From Clostridiaceae bacterium (lineage in GTDB: Bacteria; Bacillota; Clostridia; Oscillospirales; Acutalibacteraceae), in contig CAJGDQ010000006.1 in the NCBI GenBank assembly GCA_904502215.1, positions 1 through 18,337 on the forward strand: a stretch of DNA of 18,337 bases, written 5' to 3'. This document shows positions 5,654 to 13,544 of this stretch, one piece after another (position 1 is the stretch's first letter; each line of letters opens with the position of its first letter). The notes under the pieces are model-generated. The model did no database searches. It was not told where the DNA came from and saw nothing but the letters and a program-made list of their open reading frames with translations. Both the position numbers and the translations under genes were made by a program.

Positions 5654-6318
5654 TGTTTTCCTCCTTCAATGGTTTTAATAATCCTGCTTTTTTTGTTTAT
5701 AAATTCCTTCGGCAAATGGGAAATATTATTATAAAAAATAACATTTGGGTTTAACTTGTCATCAAATTCAATGAGAGAAACTGCCGTGTTTTCAGCCCAA
5801 GGGGTGTTTTTAAGATTGGCTATATCGCCGTATAACAAACGGCAGTTCAGGCAACGGGTAAGACCGCCGTGTGTTGAAAGAACAACCGTCTTGTTCTTAT
5901 TTTCCTTAACAACCTTAATTAAGGTATTCCAAATTCTTTCATAGGCATCTCGCATTTTTTCGCCGTTTTTTGGGGCAAAGTTCTCAGGATGATTATTCCA
6001 AGCATCTAAAAGTTCGGGGTTATCATTGAATGCTTCAATAAATGGTCTACCTTCAACTATACCGCCGTTAAGCTCTATTAGATTATCAAGAATCTCAAGA
6101 GGAATATCTTTTTTACCTATAACCGCCTCGGCAGTTTTACGGGCTCTGATTAAAGGGCTGGATAAAACCCTATCTATTTTTTTATTTTCAAATCTTTTTT
6201 TAAGAAACTCTAACTGCTTTGCTCCAAGCTCGCTTATATCAAGGTCTGTAGTTCCTTGAAAAATTCTCATAACATTTCCCAAGGCCTCGCAATGACGAAC
6301 TATATAAATTTTAGTCAT
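5650..6318 (-). CDS. Histidine phosphatase superfamily protein (phosphoglycerate-mutase-like)
   Basis: This 222-residue protein has the phosphohistidine core: YIVRHCEALGN gives R8-H9 (the nucleophile) and VVLSTHGG gives H150. SSPLIRARKTAE (53-64) supplies the phosphate-binding arginine, and E82 in LIELNGGIVEG is the likely proton donor. The usual RHG(E/Q) is RHCE here, a conservative change since the third residue is not catalytic. Members include cofactor-dependent phosphoglycerate mutase, cobalamin-pathway CobC and broad-range phosphatases. No cobalamin genes are nearby, so I leave the substrate open. It is the first gene of the operon that continues into the RuvX and PHP genes. The ribosome binding site is AGGTGA, 4 bases before the ATG. 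Confidence 0.88.
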   Translation of the reverse strand: MTKIYIVRHCEALGNVMRIFQGTTDLDISELGAKQLEFLKKRFENKKIDRVLSSPLIRARKTAEAVIGKKDIPLEILDNLIELNGGIVEGRPFIEAFNDNPELLDAWNNHPENFAPKNGEKMRDAYERIWNTLIKVVKENKNKTVVLSTHGGLTRCLNCRLLYGDIANLKNTPWAENTAVSLIEFDDKLNPNVIFYNNISHLPKEFINKKSRIIKTIEGGKQ

Positions 6319-6328
6319 AAAATCACCT

Positions 6329-6363
6329 ATAGTAAGTATACCACTTTAATCCGTCAAAAGCAA
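6329..6363 (-). promoter_or_regulatory. Candidate promoter for the phosphatase-ruvX-PHP operon
   Basis: Reading the minus strand, TTGCTT (6363-6358) and TATACT (6340-6335) are 17 bases apart. An overlapping alternative pairs TTGACG (6357-6352) with TACTAT (6334-6329), also at 17 bases. Either gives a very short leader before the ATG at 6318. No hairpin terminator separates the upstream dehydrogenase gene, so read-through is also possible. Confidence 0.45.
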
Positions 6364-6364
6364 G

Positions 6365-7345
6365 TCAGATAATAACCTCATTTTCCAGTTTTTCGCCATC
6401 AAAATAATCCTTGAGGTTTTGCATGGTTGTTTTTGCAATACCATTCAAAGCCTCTTTAGTGAGAAATGCTTGGTGTGAGGTAACTATAACATTAGGCATG
6501 GAAATTAGTGTTGAAAGGGTATCATCGTGTATAATTTCATCTGAATAGTCCTCAAAGAAAAGGGCGGTTTCTTCTTCATAAACATCAAGTCCCGCCGCTC
6601 CTATATTACCTGATTTCAGTCCGTTAATAAGAGCTTCAGTATCAATTAAATGACCACGAGAGGTATTAATGATAAAAGCACCTTTCTTGATTTTTGAGAT
6701 GGTATCGGTGTTGATTATATAACGGTTTTCTTTAGTTAGGGGACAGTGGAGCGAAATAATATCAGAATTGCTAAGCAACTCATCAAGGTCTACGTATTTG
6801 CCGATAAAATCTTTTGATGGGTAAGGGTCGTAACCTATGATATCCATTCCAAAGCCCTCGCAAACCTTTGCAAAAGCCATTCCGATTTTTCCTGTTCCTA
6901 TAATTCCAACCTTTTTTCCGTTAAGGTCAAACCCTGTTAGACCCTCGAGAGAAAAGTTATGGTCTCGAGTTCTGATATATGCTCTATGCAATTTTCGGTT
7001 GAGCATTAAAATCATACCCATAGCATGCTCGGCAATAGCATAAGGAGAATAGGCAGGAACTCTAGCTATTTTAACCCTGCCCCTCGCATATTTAATATCA
7101 ACATTGTTATAGCCGGCACAACGCATTGCAACCAACCCTACACCAAATCTTTCAAGCTCATCAATAACCTTTTTATCTATTGAATCATTAACAAAAGCGC
7201 AAACGGCATCACAACAAGCCGCCATACTAACAGTATCGGCATTGAGTTTATTTTCAAAAAAACGGATATTTATGTTTTCATCCTGAAGCTTTAAAAAGCT
7301 CTCTTTATCGTAAGATTTAGTATCGAAAAAGGCAACGGTTTTCAA
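6365..7345 (-). CDS. ldhA: D-lactate dehydrogenase (D-2-hydroxyacid dehydrogenase family)
   Basis: This 326-residue enzyme would reduce pyruvate to D-lactate with NADH in the cytoplasm, reoxidising NADH in fermentation. The Rossmann motif is G150-x-G152-x2-G155 (GIIGTGKIG), followed by D173 in GYDPYP, an acidic residue that favours NAD over NADP. The catalytic set is R230 (NTSRGHLID), E259 (GLDVYEEE) and H291 (TSHQAF). The amino-terminal segment RCAGYNNVDI and PAYSPYAIAEHA fit D-LDH rather than phosphoglycerate or glycerate dehydrogenase. The start is TTG at 7345, with GGAGGA 6 bases upstream. No ATG or terminator is near, and the gene is followed within 47 bases by the phosphatase operon. 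Another 2-ketoacid such as 2-hydroxyisocaproate precursor is a possible alternative substrate. Confidence 0.88.
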   Translation of the reverse strand: MKTVAFFDTKSYDKESFLKLQDENINIRFFENKLNADTVSMAACCDAVCAFVNDSIDKKVIDELERFGVGLVAMRCAGYNNVDIKYARGRVKIARVPAYSPYAIAEHAMGMILMLNRKLHRAYIRTRDHNFSLEGLTGFDLNGKKVGIIGTGKIGMAFAKVCEGFGMDIIGYDPYPSKDFIGKYVDLDELLSNSDIISLHCPLTKENRYIINTDTISKIKKGAFIINTSRGHLIDTEALINGLKSGNIGAAGLDVYEEETALFFEDYSDEIIHDDTLSTLISMPNVIVTSHQAFLTKEALNGIAKTTMQNLKDYFDGEKLENEVII

Positions 7346-7408
7346 AAAAATTCCTCCAAATTGCTAAATTAGTTATATTATTCTCAATAAATTTTGGCAT
7401 ATACACTA

Positions 7409-7437
7409 TTGTAAATCTTGAAAAATTGGAGTATAAT
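7409..7437 (+). promoter_or_regulatory. Promoter for the EIIC-like / nth operon
   Basis: A -35 TTGTAA (7409-7414), a 17-base spacer and a perfect -10 TATAAT (7432-7437) sit 34 bases before the ATG at 7471, in the divergent gap with the dehydrogenase gene. No clear promoter for the divergent gene could be defined in the same gap. Confidence 0.7.
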
Positions 7438-7470
7438 TTCCATTAAGAAATTTTATTGGAGGAAGTTAAA

Positions 7471-8523
7471 ATGGTAAAGAAATATTTGAACCGCCTTTTT
7501 ATAGACGGTCTTTCAGGTATGGCTTACGGACTTTTTTCAACACTTATTATCGGCACTATTATTTGTCAAATAGCAAAGCTTGTTGGAAGCAACGCTGTTG
7601 GCGAATATCTTAATGCTATGGGTAGTGTTGCAAAAACCTTAACAGGCGCAGGAATAGGCGTTGGAGTTGCTTGCAAGCTAAAATCTGCTCCGCTAACAAC
7701 GGTTTCGGCGGCGGTTTGCGGTATGATAGGCGCTTTCCCGAGTGTTGTTAAAGAGAGCTTTGTTGTTGGAACTCCGGGTGAGCCTCTTGGTGCTTTCATT
7801 GCGGCTTATGTTGCTATTGAAATTGGTGCATTAGTTGCCGGCAAAACAAAGGTTGATATAATTGTAACTCCTTTGGCTTGTATAATAACAGGAGCTGCGG
7901 CAGGTTACTTTGTTGGCCCTTATATTTCGGCGGCTATGACATTCCTTGGAAATCTTGTTAATGTTAATGTTGAAAAGTATCCTATTTTTGGCGGAATGGC
8001 AGTATCTGTTCTTATGGGAATGATTTTAACCCTTCCGATTTCCTCGGCTGCTATCGGTGTTTCAATGGGTATAACAGGCTTGGCTGCGGGAGCGGCAACG
8101 GTTGGTTGTTGCTGTAATATGGTTGGCTTTGCCGTTATAAGCTATAGAGAAAATAAATTTGGCGGTCTTATTGCTCAAGGCCTCGGAACTTCTATGCTTC
8201 AGGTTCCTAATATTGTCAGAAAGCCTATTATATGGCTTCCTGCGATTATTTCAAGCGCTGTTTTAGGTCCTATTTCCTCAGCTCTTCTTAAAATGGTTAG
8301 CAACCCTGTAGGCTCGGGAATGGGCTCGGCAGGTCTTGTTGGTCAGTTTATGAGCTATGATAGTATGGTAGCCGCTGGTGTTTCACCTGTTATAGCATTA
8401 CTTGAAATAGTTGCTATGCAGTTTATTCTTCCCGCAGTTGTAACCCTAGCTGTTGCTGAGGGTATGAGAAAGTTAGGTCTTATTAAAAACGGCGATATGA
8501 AGCTGGAGGCTGCAAATGCTTAA
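7471..8523 (+). CDS. PTS EIIC-like membrane protein (PTS_EIIC_2 type), stand-alone
   Basis: This 350-residue protein is very hydrophobic, with eight to ten predicted membrane segments, and is rich in Gly, Ala and Val. The stretch GLGTSMLQVPNIVRKP (about residues 241-256) followed by PVGSGMGSAGLVGQF matches the Pfam family PTS_EIIC_2, a sugar-specific IIC-like permease family. The IIA and IIB phosphocarrier parts are missing from the protein and from the window. It may therefore be a non-PTS transporter or depend on partners elsewhere, and the substrate is unknown. I chose ATG 7471, since GGAGG (7458-7462) is 8 bases upstream; an in-frame TTG at 7456 overlaps that site. It overlaps nth by 8 bases, an unusual partner. 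Confidence 0.8.
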   Translation: MVKKYLNRLFIDGLSGMAYGLFSTLIIGTIICQIAKLVGSNAVGEYLNAMGSVAKTLTGAGIGVGVACKLKSAPLTTVSAAVCGMIGAFPSVVKESFVVGTPGEPLGAFIAAYVAIEIGALVAGKTKVDIIVTPLACIITGAAAGYFVGPYISAAMTFLGNLVNVNVEKYPIFGGMAVSVLMGMILTLPISSAAIGVSMGITGLAAGAATVGCCCNMVGFAVISYRENKFGGLIAQGLGTSMLQVPNIVRKPIIWLPAIISSAVLGPISSALLKMVSNPVGSGMGSAGLVGQFMSYDSMVAAGVSPVIALLEIVAMQFILPAVVTLAVAEGMRKLGLIKNGDMKLEAANA

Positions 8524-9151
8524 AAAAGAAAGGGCTATAAAGGCGGTTGAGGGTTTAGAAAAGCTTTATCCCGATGCGATTTGTTCTTTAGAATATAGCG
8601 ATGCCTTTCAGTTGCTTATCGCAACAAGACTTTCGGCTCAATGCACCGATAAAAGAGTTAATATGGTAACTCCCGATTTATTTAAAGAGTTTCCAACTGC
8701 TGAGAAAATGGCTGAGGCAAAACTTAGTAGGGTAGAGGAGCTCATTAAAACCTGCGGTCTTTATAAAACCAAGGCAAAGGATTTAATTGGTATTGCCAAA
8801 TCGTTAATGGAAAATTATGGCGGCATAGTTCCTGATATGATTGAGGAGCTAACAACCTTGCCAGGTGTTGGTAGAAAAACCGCTAATTTGGTTGTTGGCG
8901 ATATCTATAAGAAACCTGCCGTTGTAACCGATACTCATTTTATAAGAATATGTAATCGCTTAGGGCTTGTTAATTCAACCAATCCCTTAATTGTTGAAAA
9001 GGAAATGAGAAAGCTTTTACCGCCCGATAAATCAAACGATTTTTGCCATAGAACCGTTTTGTTCGGCAGGGATATTTGCACGGCGAGAACTGCATTTTGC
9101 GAAAAATGCCCTCTTTCAGAAATTTGCCCTAAAAGGCTTAAAAAGAAGTAA
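8516..9151 (+). CDS. nth: Endonuclease III (DNA glycosylase/AP lyase)
   Basis: This 211-residue protein is full length for Nth. It removes oxidised pyrimidines and cleaves the abasic site by beta-elimination in base excision repair. The helix-hairpin-helix is LPGVGRKTAN (115-124) with the catalytic K121, and the catalytic aspartate is D139 in VVTDTHFIR. The amino-terminal ATRLSAQCTD matches the family. A [4Fe-4S] cluster is ligated by C188-x6-C195-x2-C198-x5-C204, near the carboxy terminus. The ATG lies inside the end of the EIIC-like gene (8-base overlap), with GGAGG just upstream, so the two are co-transcribed. A strong terminator follows 16 bases after the stop. MutY is excluded by length and by the absence of its carboxy-terminal domain. 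Confidence 0.95.
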   Translation: MLKKERAIKAVEGLEKLYPDAICSLEYSDAFQLLIATRLSAQCTDKRVNMVTPDLFKEFPTAEKMAEAKLSRVEELIKTCGLYKTKAKDLIGIAKSLMENYGGIVPDMIEELTTLPGVGRKTANLVVGDIYKKPAVVTDTHFIRICNRLGLVNSTNPLIVEKEMRKLLPPDKSNDFCHRTVLFGRDICTARTAFCEKCPLSEICPKRLKKK

Positions 9152-9167
9152 AAATAGTAAAATTTTA

Positions 9168-9200
9168 GACTGTTATGCTTTTGCATAGCAGTCTTTTTTT
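9168..9200 (+). terminator. Terminator after nth
   Basis: An 11-bp stem GACTGTTATGC/GCATAGCAGTC (9168-9178 and 9183-9193, one T-G pair) with a TTTT loop is followed by seven T residues. It separates the EIIC-nth operon from the mraZ promoter. Confidence 0.92.
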
Positions 9201-9238
9201 ATTTTTCGAAAAAAATTATGTAAATTTGAAAAAAACTC

Positions 9239-9267
9239 TTGATTTTTGAGAAAAATGGGTATATAAT
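9239..9267 (+). promoter_or_regulatory. Main promoter of the dcw (division and cell wall) cluster
   Basis: A -35 TTGATT (9239-9244), a 17-base spacer and a perfect -10 TATAAT (9262-9267) place the transcription start near 9274. The MraZ-type boxes begin at that point, so a bound repressor would block initiation or early elongation. Confidence 0.82.
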
Positions 9268-9273
9268 ACCATT

Positions 9274-9320
9274 GTAGTGGTGCAAAGTGTATTAAAAAAC
9301 CATTAAAGTGTATTAAAGTG
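9274..9320 (+). promoter_or_regulatory. MraZ operator: phased AAAGTG boxes
   Basis: Exact AAAGTG boxes occur at 9284-9289, 9305-9310 and 9315-9320. Degenerate members are GTAGTG (9274-9279) and AAAAAA (9294-9299). Spacing is 10 bases, with one 11-base step, so each box is one helical turn apart with a 4-base spacer. MraZ is known to bind AAAGTG(T/G)-type repeats of this spacing upstream of its own operon in Mycoplasma and a TGGG-type series in E. coli. Here the boxes lie between the promoter and the mraZ ribosome binding site, which implies autorepression of the whole cluster. Confidence 0.8.
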
Positions 9321-9341
9321 GTGAATTTGGAGGTGAAAACC

Positions 9342-9767
9342 GTGCTGTTCGGTGGCTTTGACCATAAGATAGATAAAAAAGGTAGGGTTTTCATCCCATC
9401 TGCCTTTAGAGAAGCGCTGGGAGAGGGCTTTATTATATGTAAAGGTATCTTCGGCAAAAAATGTCTTTGTGTTTATTCAAATGAGGAATGGAACGCTCTT
9501 GTTGAAAAGATAGGAACCCTTCCGGCTGCAAAGTCCAGCTCGGTTAAGCGCTTTTTGTATGATGGAGCTTTCAGCGTTGAGTTTGATACTCAGGGAAGAA
9601 TTTTAGTCCCCCCAACACTTCGTGAGTATGCCGGCTTTGATAGCGAAGTTCATATTATAGGAATGCATACCAATCTTGAAATATGGGATGCTGAAACTTG
9701 GAATAATGAGAGAGAAGATAACACTCTCGAATCAGTTTCGGCCGTTATGGAAGAACTTAATTTTTAA
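9342..9767 (+). CDS. mraZ: Transcriptional regulator MraZ
   Basis: This 141-residue protein has two tandem SpoVT/AbrB-like beta-barrel halves. Each carries the DxKGR-type signature: KIDKKGRVFIPSAFR at residues 9-23, and DTQGRILVPPTLREYAG in the second half. MraZ forms a ring-shaped oligomer on DNA and autoregulates the dcw operon. The start is the GTG at 9342, because GGAGG (9329-9333) lies 8 bases upstream and the protein then begins MLFGGFDHKID, as the family does. An in-frame GTG at 9318 would overlap the operator and the ribosome binding site. It is the first gene of the cluster and stops 2 bases before rsmH. The length agrees with the usual 140-150 residues. Confidence 0.95.
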   Translation: MLFGGFDHKIDKKGRVFIPSAFREALGEGFIICKGIFGKKCLCVYSNEEWNALVEKIGTLPAAKSSSVKRFLYDGAFSVEFDTQGRILVPPTLREYAGFDSEVHIIGMHTNLEIWDAETWNNEREDNTLESVSAVMEELNF

Positions 9768-9769
9768 TT

Positions 9770-10690
9770 ATGGAATTTAAACATATATCAGTTTTATTAA
9801 ACGAAACAATTTCATCGCTTGATATTAAGCCTGATGGAATTTATATAGATGGAACTGCAGGTGGGGCAGGGCATTCGCTCCATATAGCCAAAAAGCTCAA
9901 AAACGGATTATTGATAGCATTGGACCGTGACCCTGATGCCATTAAGGTTGCAACCGAAAGGCTTGAAGGATATCCTGCAAAGGTTATTAAGAGCAATTTT
10001 AGCGATGCCGATTTAGTTCTTAAAGAACTTAGAATTGAAAAGGTTAACGGAATTTTGCTTGATTTAGGAGTTTCATCTTATCAACTCGATACTGCTGAAA
10101 GAGGTTTTTCATATCATAAGGATGCGCCTCTTGATATGCGAATGAGCAAAAGCGGAATAACTGCCGCTGATTTGGTTAATAATCTTTCAGCTAGCGAGCT
10201 TTATGATATCTTTAAAAGATATGGCGAAGAAAAGTTTGCTTCAAAGATAGCAAATAGAATCGTAACAGTTCGCCAAAAGGGTGAGATTAAAACAACCCTG
10301 GAGCTCGCTGAAATAATAGCCTCGGCAGTTCCGGCGGCCGCAAGAAGGGATGGACATCCTGCAAGAAAATGCTTCCAAGCATTAAGGATTGCGGTTAACG
10401 GCGAATTAGATGCGCTTGCAAATGCACTTGATAAATGCTTTGAGCTGCTGGACAAGGATGGCGTTCTGGCTATTATAACCTTCCACTCGTTAGAGGATAG
10501 AATGGTTAAGGCAAAATTCAAGGAATACACTACAGGTTGCACCTGTCCACCCGATTTTCCCGTTTGTGTTTGCGGTAAAACACCAAGAGGCAGGCTTTTA
10601 ACAAAAAAACCTATTGAGCCCTCAAATGAGGAACTAAACGAAAACCCAAGAAGCAGAAGCGCAAAGCTTAGGGTAATAATAAAGAATTAA
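9770..10690 (+). CDS. rsmH: 16S rRNA (cytosine1402-N4)-methyltransferase RsmH
   Basis: This 306-residue SAM-dependent enzyme (formerly MraW) methylates N4 of C1402 in the ribosomal P site of 16S rRNA. The opening HISVLLNETISSL and the SAM-binding loop DGTAGGAGHS (27-36) are family signatures. LLDLGVSSYQLD, the long insert domain, ITFHSLEDRMVK and the carboxy-terminal NPRSRSAKLRVI complete the match. The CTCPPDFPVCVCGK segment is the typical cysteine-rich loop. Its ATG is only 2 bases after the mraZ stop and no Shine-Dalgarno stands at normal distance. The closest purine run, GGAAG at 9749-9753, is 16 bases away, so it is probably translated by coupling to mraZ. Confidence 0.97.
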   Translation: MEFKHISVLLNETISSLDIKPDGIYIDGTAGGAGHSLHIAKKLKNGLLIALDRDPDAIKVATERLEGYPAKVIKSNFSDADLVLKELRIEKVNGILLDLGVSSYQLDTAERGFSYHKDAPLDMRMSKSGITAADLVNNLSASELYDIFKRYGEEKFASKIANRIVTVRQKGEIKTTLELAEIIASAVPAAARRDGHPARKCFQALRIAVNGELDALANALDKCFELLDKDGVLAIITFHSLEDRMVKAKFKEYTTGCTCPPDFPVCVCGKTPRGRLLTKKPIEPSNEELNENPRSRSAKLRVIIKN

Positions 10691-10710
10691 AAAAACAAAG
10701 GAGTAGCACA

Positions 10711-11178
10711 GTGGATAACATTAAGTATTATAACGACAGCTTGGCATATGATTTTGAAATGTTTATGCCTAAAACTGCAGTAAGAAACGAGCCCCTTGAT
10801 AATATTGTTGTTATGCCGAGAACTGCGGCTGCTTCAAGAAAACGCAAGGCGGCTGCAACAAGAACACTTTCGGCACCCGTAACACTTATTTTATGTGCAG
10901 TTATGGTGTTGGCAGGTCTTTGCGGTAATATAGCTTTAAGACTTCAAATAAACGAGGTTAATTCCGAAATTAATGATATTAAATCGGCTATTGCCGAGCT
11001 TGATAGTGAGCAGACAAGCCTTGAGGTTGAAATGCAAAGAAGAATATCATATCAAAATCTCGAGCTTGAGGCTGTTCAGCTTGGTATGAAAAAACCCGAA
11101 AAAGAAGATGTTACTTATATTAGGGTTAACGATAAAAATGCGGCAACTGTTGCCGATGGCTCTTTTGTTAGTGAGTAA
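10711..11178 (+). CDS. ftsL: FtsL-like septum-formation protein
   Basis: This 155-residue protein has a cytoplasmic amino terminus of about 53 residues, basic near the membrane (SRKRKAAATR). One membrane segment follows (about 54-76), then an extracytoplasmic coiled coil (about 78-115). The end YQNLELEAVQLGMKKPEKEDVTYI matches the FtsL carboxy-terminal pattern in which LGM precedes a proline and a final strand. FtsL joins DivIC and DivIB at the divisome and activates the FtsW-PBP pair. Its place between rsmH and the PASTA PBP is the standard one for ftsL, and position carries much of the assignment since sequence conservation is low. The start is GTG 10711 with AAAGGAG 8 bases before it. The acidic amino terminus is longer than in B. 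subtilis FtsL. Confidence 0.8.
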   Translation: MDNIKYYNDSLAYDFEMFMPKTAVRNEPLDNIVVMPRTAAASRKRKAAATRTLSAPVTLILCAVMVLAGLCGNIALRLQINEVNSEINDIKSAIAELDSEQTSLEVEMQRRISYQNLELEAVQLGMKKPEKEDVTYIRVNDKNAATVADGSFVSE

Positions 11179-11215
11179 TAAAGGGCTGCAAAGTATAATA
11201 TAATTATTTAGCGTT

Positions 11216-11246
11216 ATACGAGAGTTGATTTTATCGACTCTCGTAT
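11216..11246 (+). other. Hairpin between ftsL and the PBP gene, without T tract
   Basis: A 13-bp stem, ATACGAGAGTTGA (11216-11228) against TCGACTCTCGTAT (11234-11246), with one T-G pair and the loop TTTTA, lies in the 105-base gap. No T run follows, so it is not a standard terminator. It may be an RNA processing or stabilising element that sets the ratio of upstream to downstream messages. Confidence 0.65.
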
Positions 11247-11283
11247 TCGGGTATATAAATAGAGTGAAAAAGGAGGCGGCAAT

Positions 11284-13527
11284 ATGGCTTTAAAACCGGG
11301 AAAACAAATGATTATCAGAATCATTGCGGTTATGATGGTGCTTATATTGGCGCTTTCTTGCGTTTCAACCTATAGTTTGGTTAACATAATGATTATCAAC
11401 GGCGATAAATATCAAAATGCAGCTTCCGAGCAACAGCTTTATGATAGCCTTATAACCGCACCTAGAGGCGATATTTATGACCGAAATATGCAAACCTTGG
11501 CAACAAGCTCAACTGCTTGGACAGTTTACATAACACCAAACGGCATTCATAAGCTTAAGGATGCAGATGAGCAGGAAAAGGTTAGAAAAACCATTGCTGA
11601 AAACCTAAGTGAAATCTTAGATTTGGAATATGAAACAGTTTATGAATACACAAAGAAAAATTCATACTACGTTATTGTTAAAAAGAAAATAGAAAAGGCA
11701 GTTGCCGATGAAATCCGTGCATTTTTAGCTGAAAATGAGGATTTAGGGCTTGTTAAATACGTTGGTCTTGATGAAACAACCAAGAGATATTATCCAAACG
11801 ATAGCTTAGCCTCGGTGGTTTTAGGCTTTGTAGGCTCGGATGACCAGGGTCTTGCGGGAATTGAAAGCTATTACGATAATGAGCTTACAGGTATCGCAGG
11901 CAGGGTTGTTGCGGCTAAGAATGCAGCCGGAACCGATATGCCGCTAACATACGAAAGGGTTGAAGAGGCAACTCAGGGCAAATCCTTAGTTTTAACCCTT
12001 GATTCTTATATCCAATATACTGCTGAGAAATATCTTGATGCGGCAATAGAGGAGCATAAGATTGCAGAGCGTGGCGCCGCAGTTGTTATGAATGTTAAAA
12101 CCGGTGCAATATACGCTATGGCGGTTAAGGGAGATTTTAATCCTAACGAGCCTTTTGTTCTTTCGAGTGAGGATAATGCAAAAATAGAGGCAGTTACTGA
12201 TGAGGAAGAAAAAGGAAAGCTCAAAACCGAGTTATTAAACCGTCAATGGAGAAATAAAGCAGTGTCAGATACCTATGAACCGGGCTCGGTTTTCAAGGTT
12301 GTAACTGCGGCAATTGGTATTGAAGAAAATCTTATAAACAAGAGTAATAGCTTTTTCTGCAACGGTCATGCAACAGTTGCAGGTCAGCGTTATGGTTGTT
12401 GGAAGTCGGGTGGACACGGAACCCAAAGTCTTGAAATGGCAATTTCAAACTCCTGTAACCCTGCATTTATCACCATTGGTCAGTTGATAGGGGTTAACAC
12501 CTTCTCAAAATATTTCAAGGCATTTGGCTTTGGCGAAAAAACAGGTATTGATTTACCGGGTGAAGCGATGTCAACCTATCATAAGCAAGAAAAAATGGGC
12601 CCTGTTGAGCTTTCTTCAAGCTCATTCGGTCAAACCTTCAATATAACCCCTGTTCAGCTTTTATCGGCAGTATCGGCTTGTGTTAACGGAGGATATTTGG
12701 TTCAGCCTCATATCGTTGATAAACAGCTCGATGAAAACGGTAAGGTTGTTAAGAGTGCCGCAACAGGATATAAGAGACAGGTAATTTCCGCAACAACATC
12801 TAAAACTCTTAGAGAGCTTATGGCATTTGTTGCTGAAAACGGAGCTAAAAACTCTTTGGTTGCAGGATATGAAATCGGTGCTAAAACAGGAACTTCTCAA
12901 AAGGTTTCTAAAATTCAGGCAACAGGCGACCATTATTTATATATTGGCTCTTGTATAACTGTAGCCCCGATTGATGACCCTGAAATTGCAGTTTTTGTTA
13001 TGCTAGATGAGCCCAAGGGTAGTAATTACTATGGTGGTATTATTTCGGCACCAACTAATTCAAGAATTATGACCGATGTTCTACCTTATCTTGGCTATGA
13101 AGCAAGCTATACTGAGCAAGAACTTAAAAATCTAACCGTTAGCGTTCCTGAAACTGTTGGAATGGCAGTTAGCGAGGCAAAAGGTAAGATTAATACTGCT
13201 AAGCTTAATTATCAGGTTGTTGGCAATGGTGAAAATGTTGTTCGTCAGCTTCCTGAATCAGGAAATCAGGTTCTAAGCGGTGGCGTTGTTATTCTTTATA
13301 CCGAGGAAACCGATGATAAAACGGTTACAGTTCCAAACTTTGTTGGTTTAACCGCTACTGAGGTAAACTCAATGTCGGGTAAATCGGGCATAAATATTGA
13401 ATTTTCGGGCAACACAACTTCGGCAGGCCTAAAATCTTATAGGCAAAGTATTCCTGAGGGAGAACAGGTTAAGGCAGGCACGATAGTTACGGTTTATTTT
13501 AGAGATGAAACTTCGGTTGATGGTTAA
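11284..13527 (+). CDS. PASTA-containing class B penicillin-binding protein (SpoVD/PbpB type)
   Basis: This 747-residue transpeptidase has a short cytoplasmic tail, one membrane anchor (about 9-35) and a dimerisation domain starting at APRGDIYDRN. The penicillin-binding domain has S335-V-F-K338 (nucleophile and base), S390-C-N392 and K534-T-G-T-S538. Two carboxy-terminal PASTA domains follow, about 616-677 and 679-744. It cross-links septal peptidoglycan outside the membrane together with the SEDS glycosyltransferase encoded downstream. Two PASTA domains match B. subtilis PbpB (PBP2B) more than SpoVD, which has one. In many Clostridia the single dcw copy is named spoVD, so I leave the symbol blank. 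The ribosome binding site AGGAGG precedes the ATG. The gene is 105 bases from ftsL and 17 from murE. Confidence 0.95.
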   Translation: MALKPGKQMIIRIIAVMMVLILALSCVSTYSLVNIMIINGDKYQNAASEQQLYDSLITAPRGDIYDRNMQTLATSSTAWTVYITPNGIHKLKDADEQEKVRKTIAENLSEILDLEYETVYEYTKKNSYYVIVKKKIEKAVADEIRAFLAENEDLGLVKYVGLDETTKRYYPNDSLASVVLGFVGSDDQGLAGIESYYDNELTGIAGRVVAAKNAAGTDMPLTYERVEEATQGKSLVLTLDSYIQYTAEKYLDAAIEEHKIAERGAAVVMNVKTGAIYAMAVKGDFNPNEPFVLSSEDNAKIEAVTDEEEKGKLKTELLNRQWRNKAVSDTYEPGSVFKVVTAAIGIEENLINKSNSFFCNGHATVAGQRYGCWKSGGHGTQSLEMAISNSCNPAFITIGQLIGVNTFSKYFKAFGFGEKTGIDLPGEAMSTYHKQEKMGPVELSSSSFGQTFNITPVQLLSAVSACVNGGYLVQPHIVDKQLDENGKVVKSAATGYKRQVISATTSKTLRELMAFVAENGAKNSLVAGYEIGAKTGTSQKVSKIQATGDHYLYIGSCITVAPIDDPEIAVFVMLDEPKGSNYYGGIISAPTNSRIMTDVLPYLGYEASYTEQELKNLTVSVPETVGMAVSEAKGKINTAKLNYQVVGNGENVVRQLPESGNQVLSGGVVILYTEETDDKTVTVPNFVGLTATEVNSMSGKSGINIEFSGNTTSAGLKSYRQSIPEGEQVKAGTIVTVYFRDETSVDG

Positions 13528-13544
13528 TTTTCAAAGGAGAAGTT

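Noticed and set aside
9318..9341. Earlier GTG start for mraZ at 9318
   Set aside because: It overlaps the last AAAGTG box and would put the GGAGG site inside the coding sequence. The family amino terminus starts at 9342.
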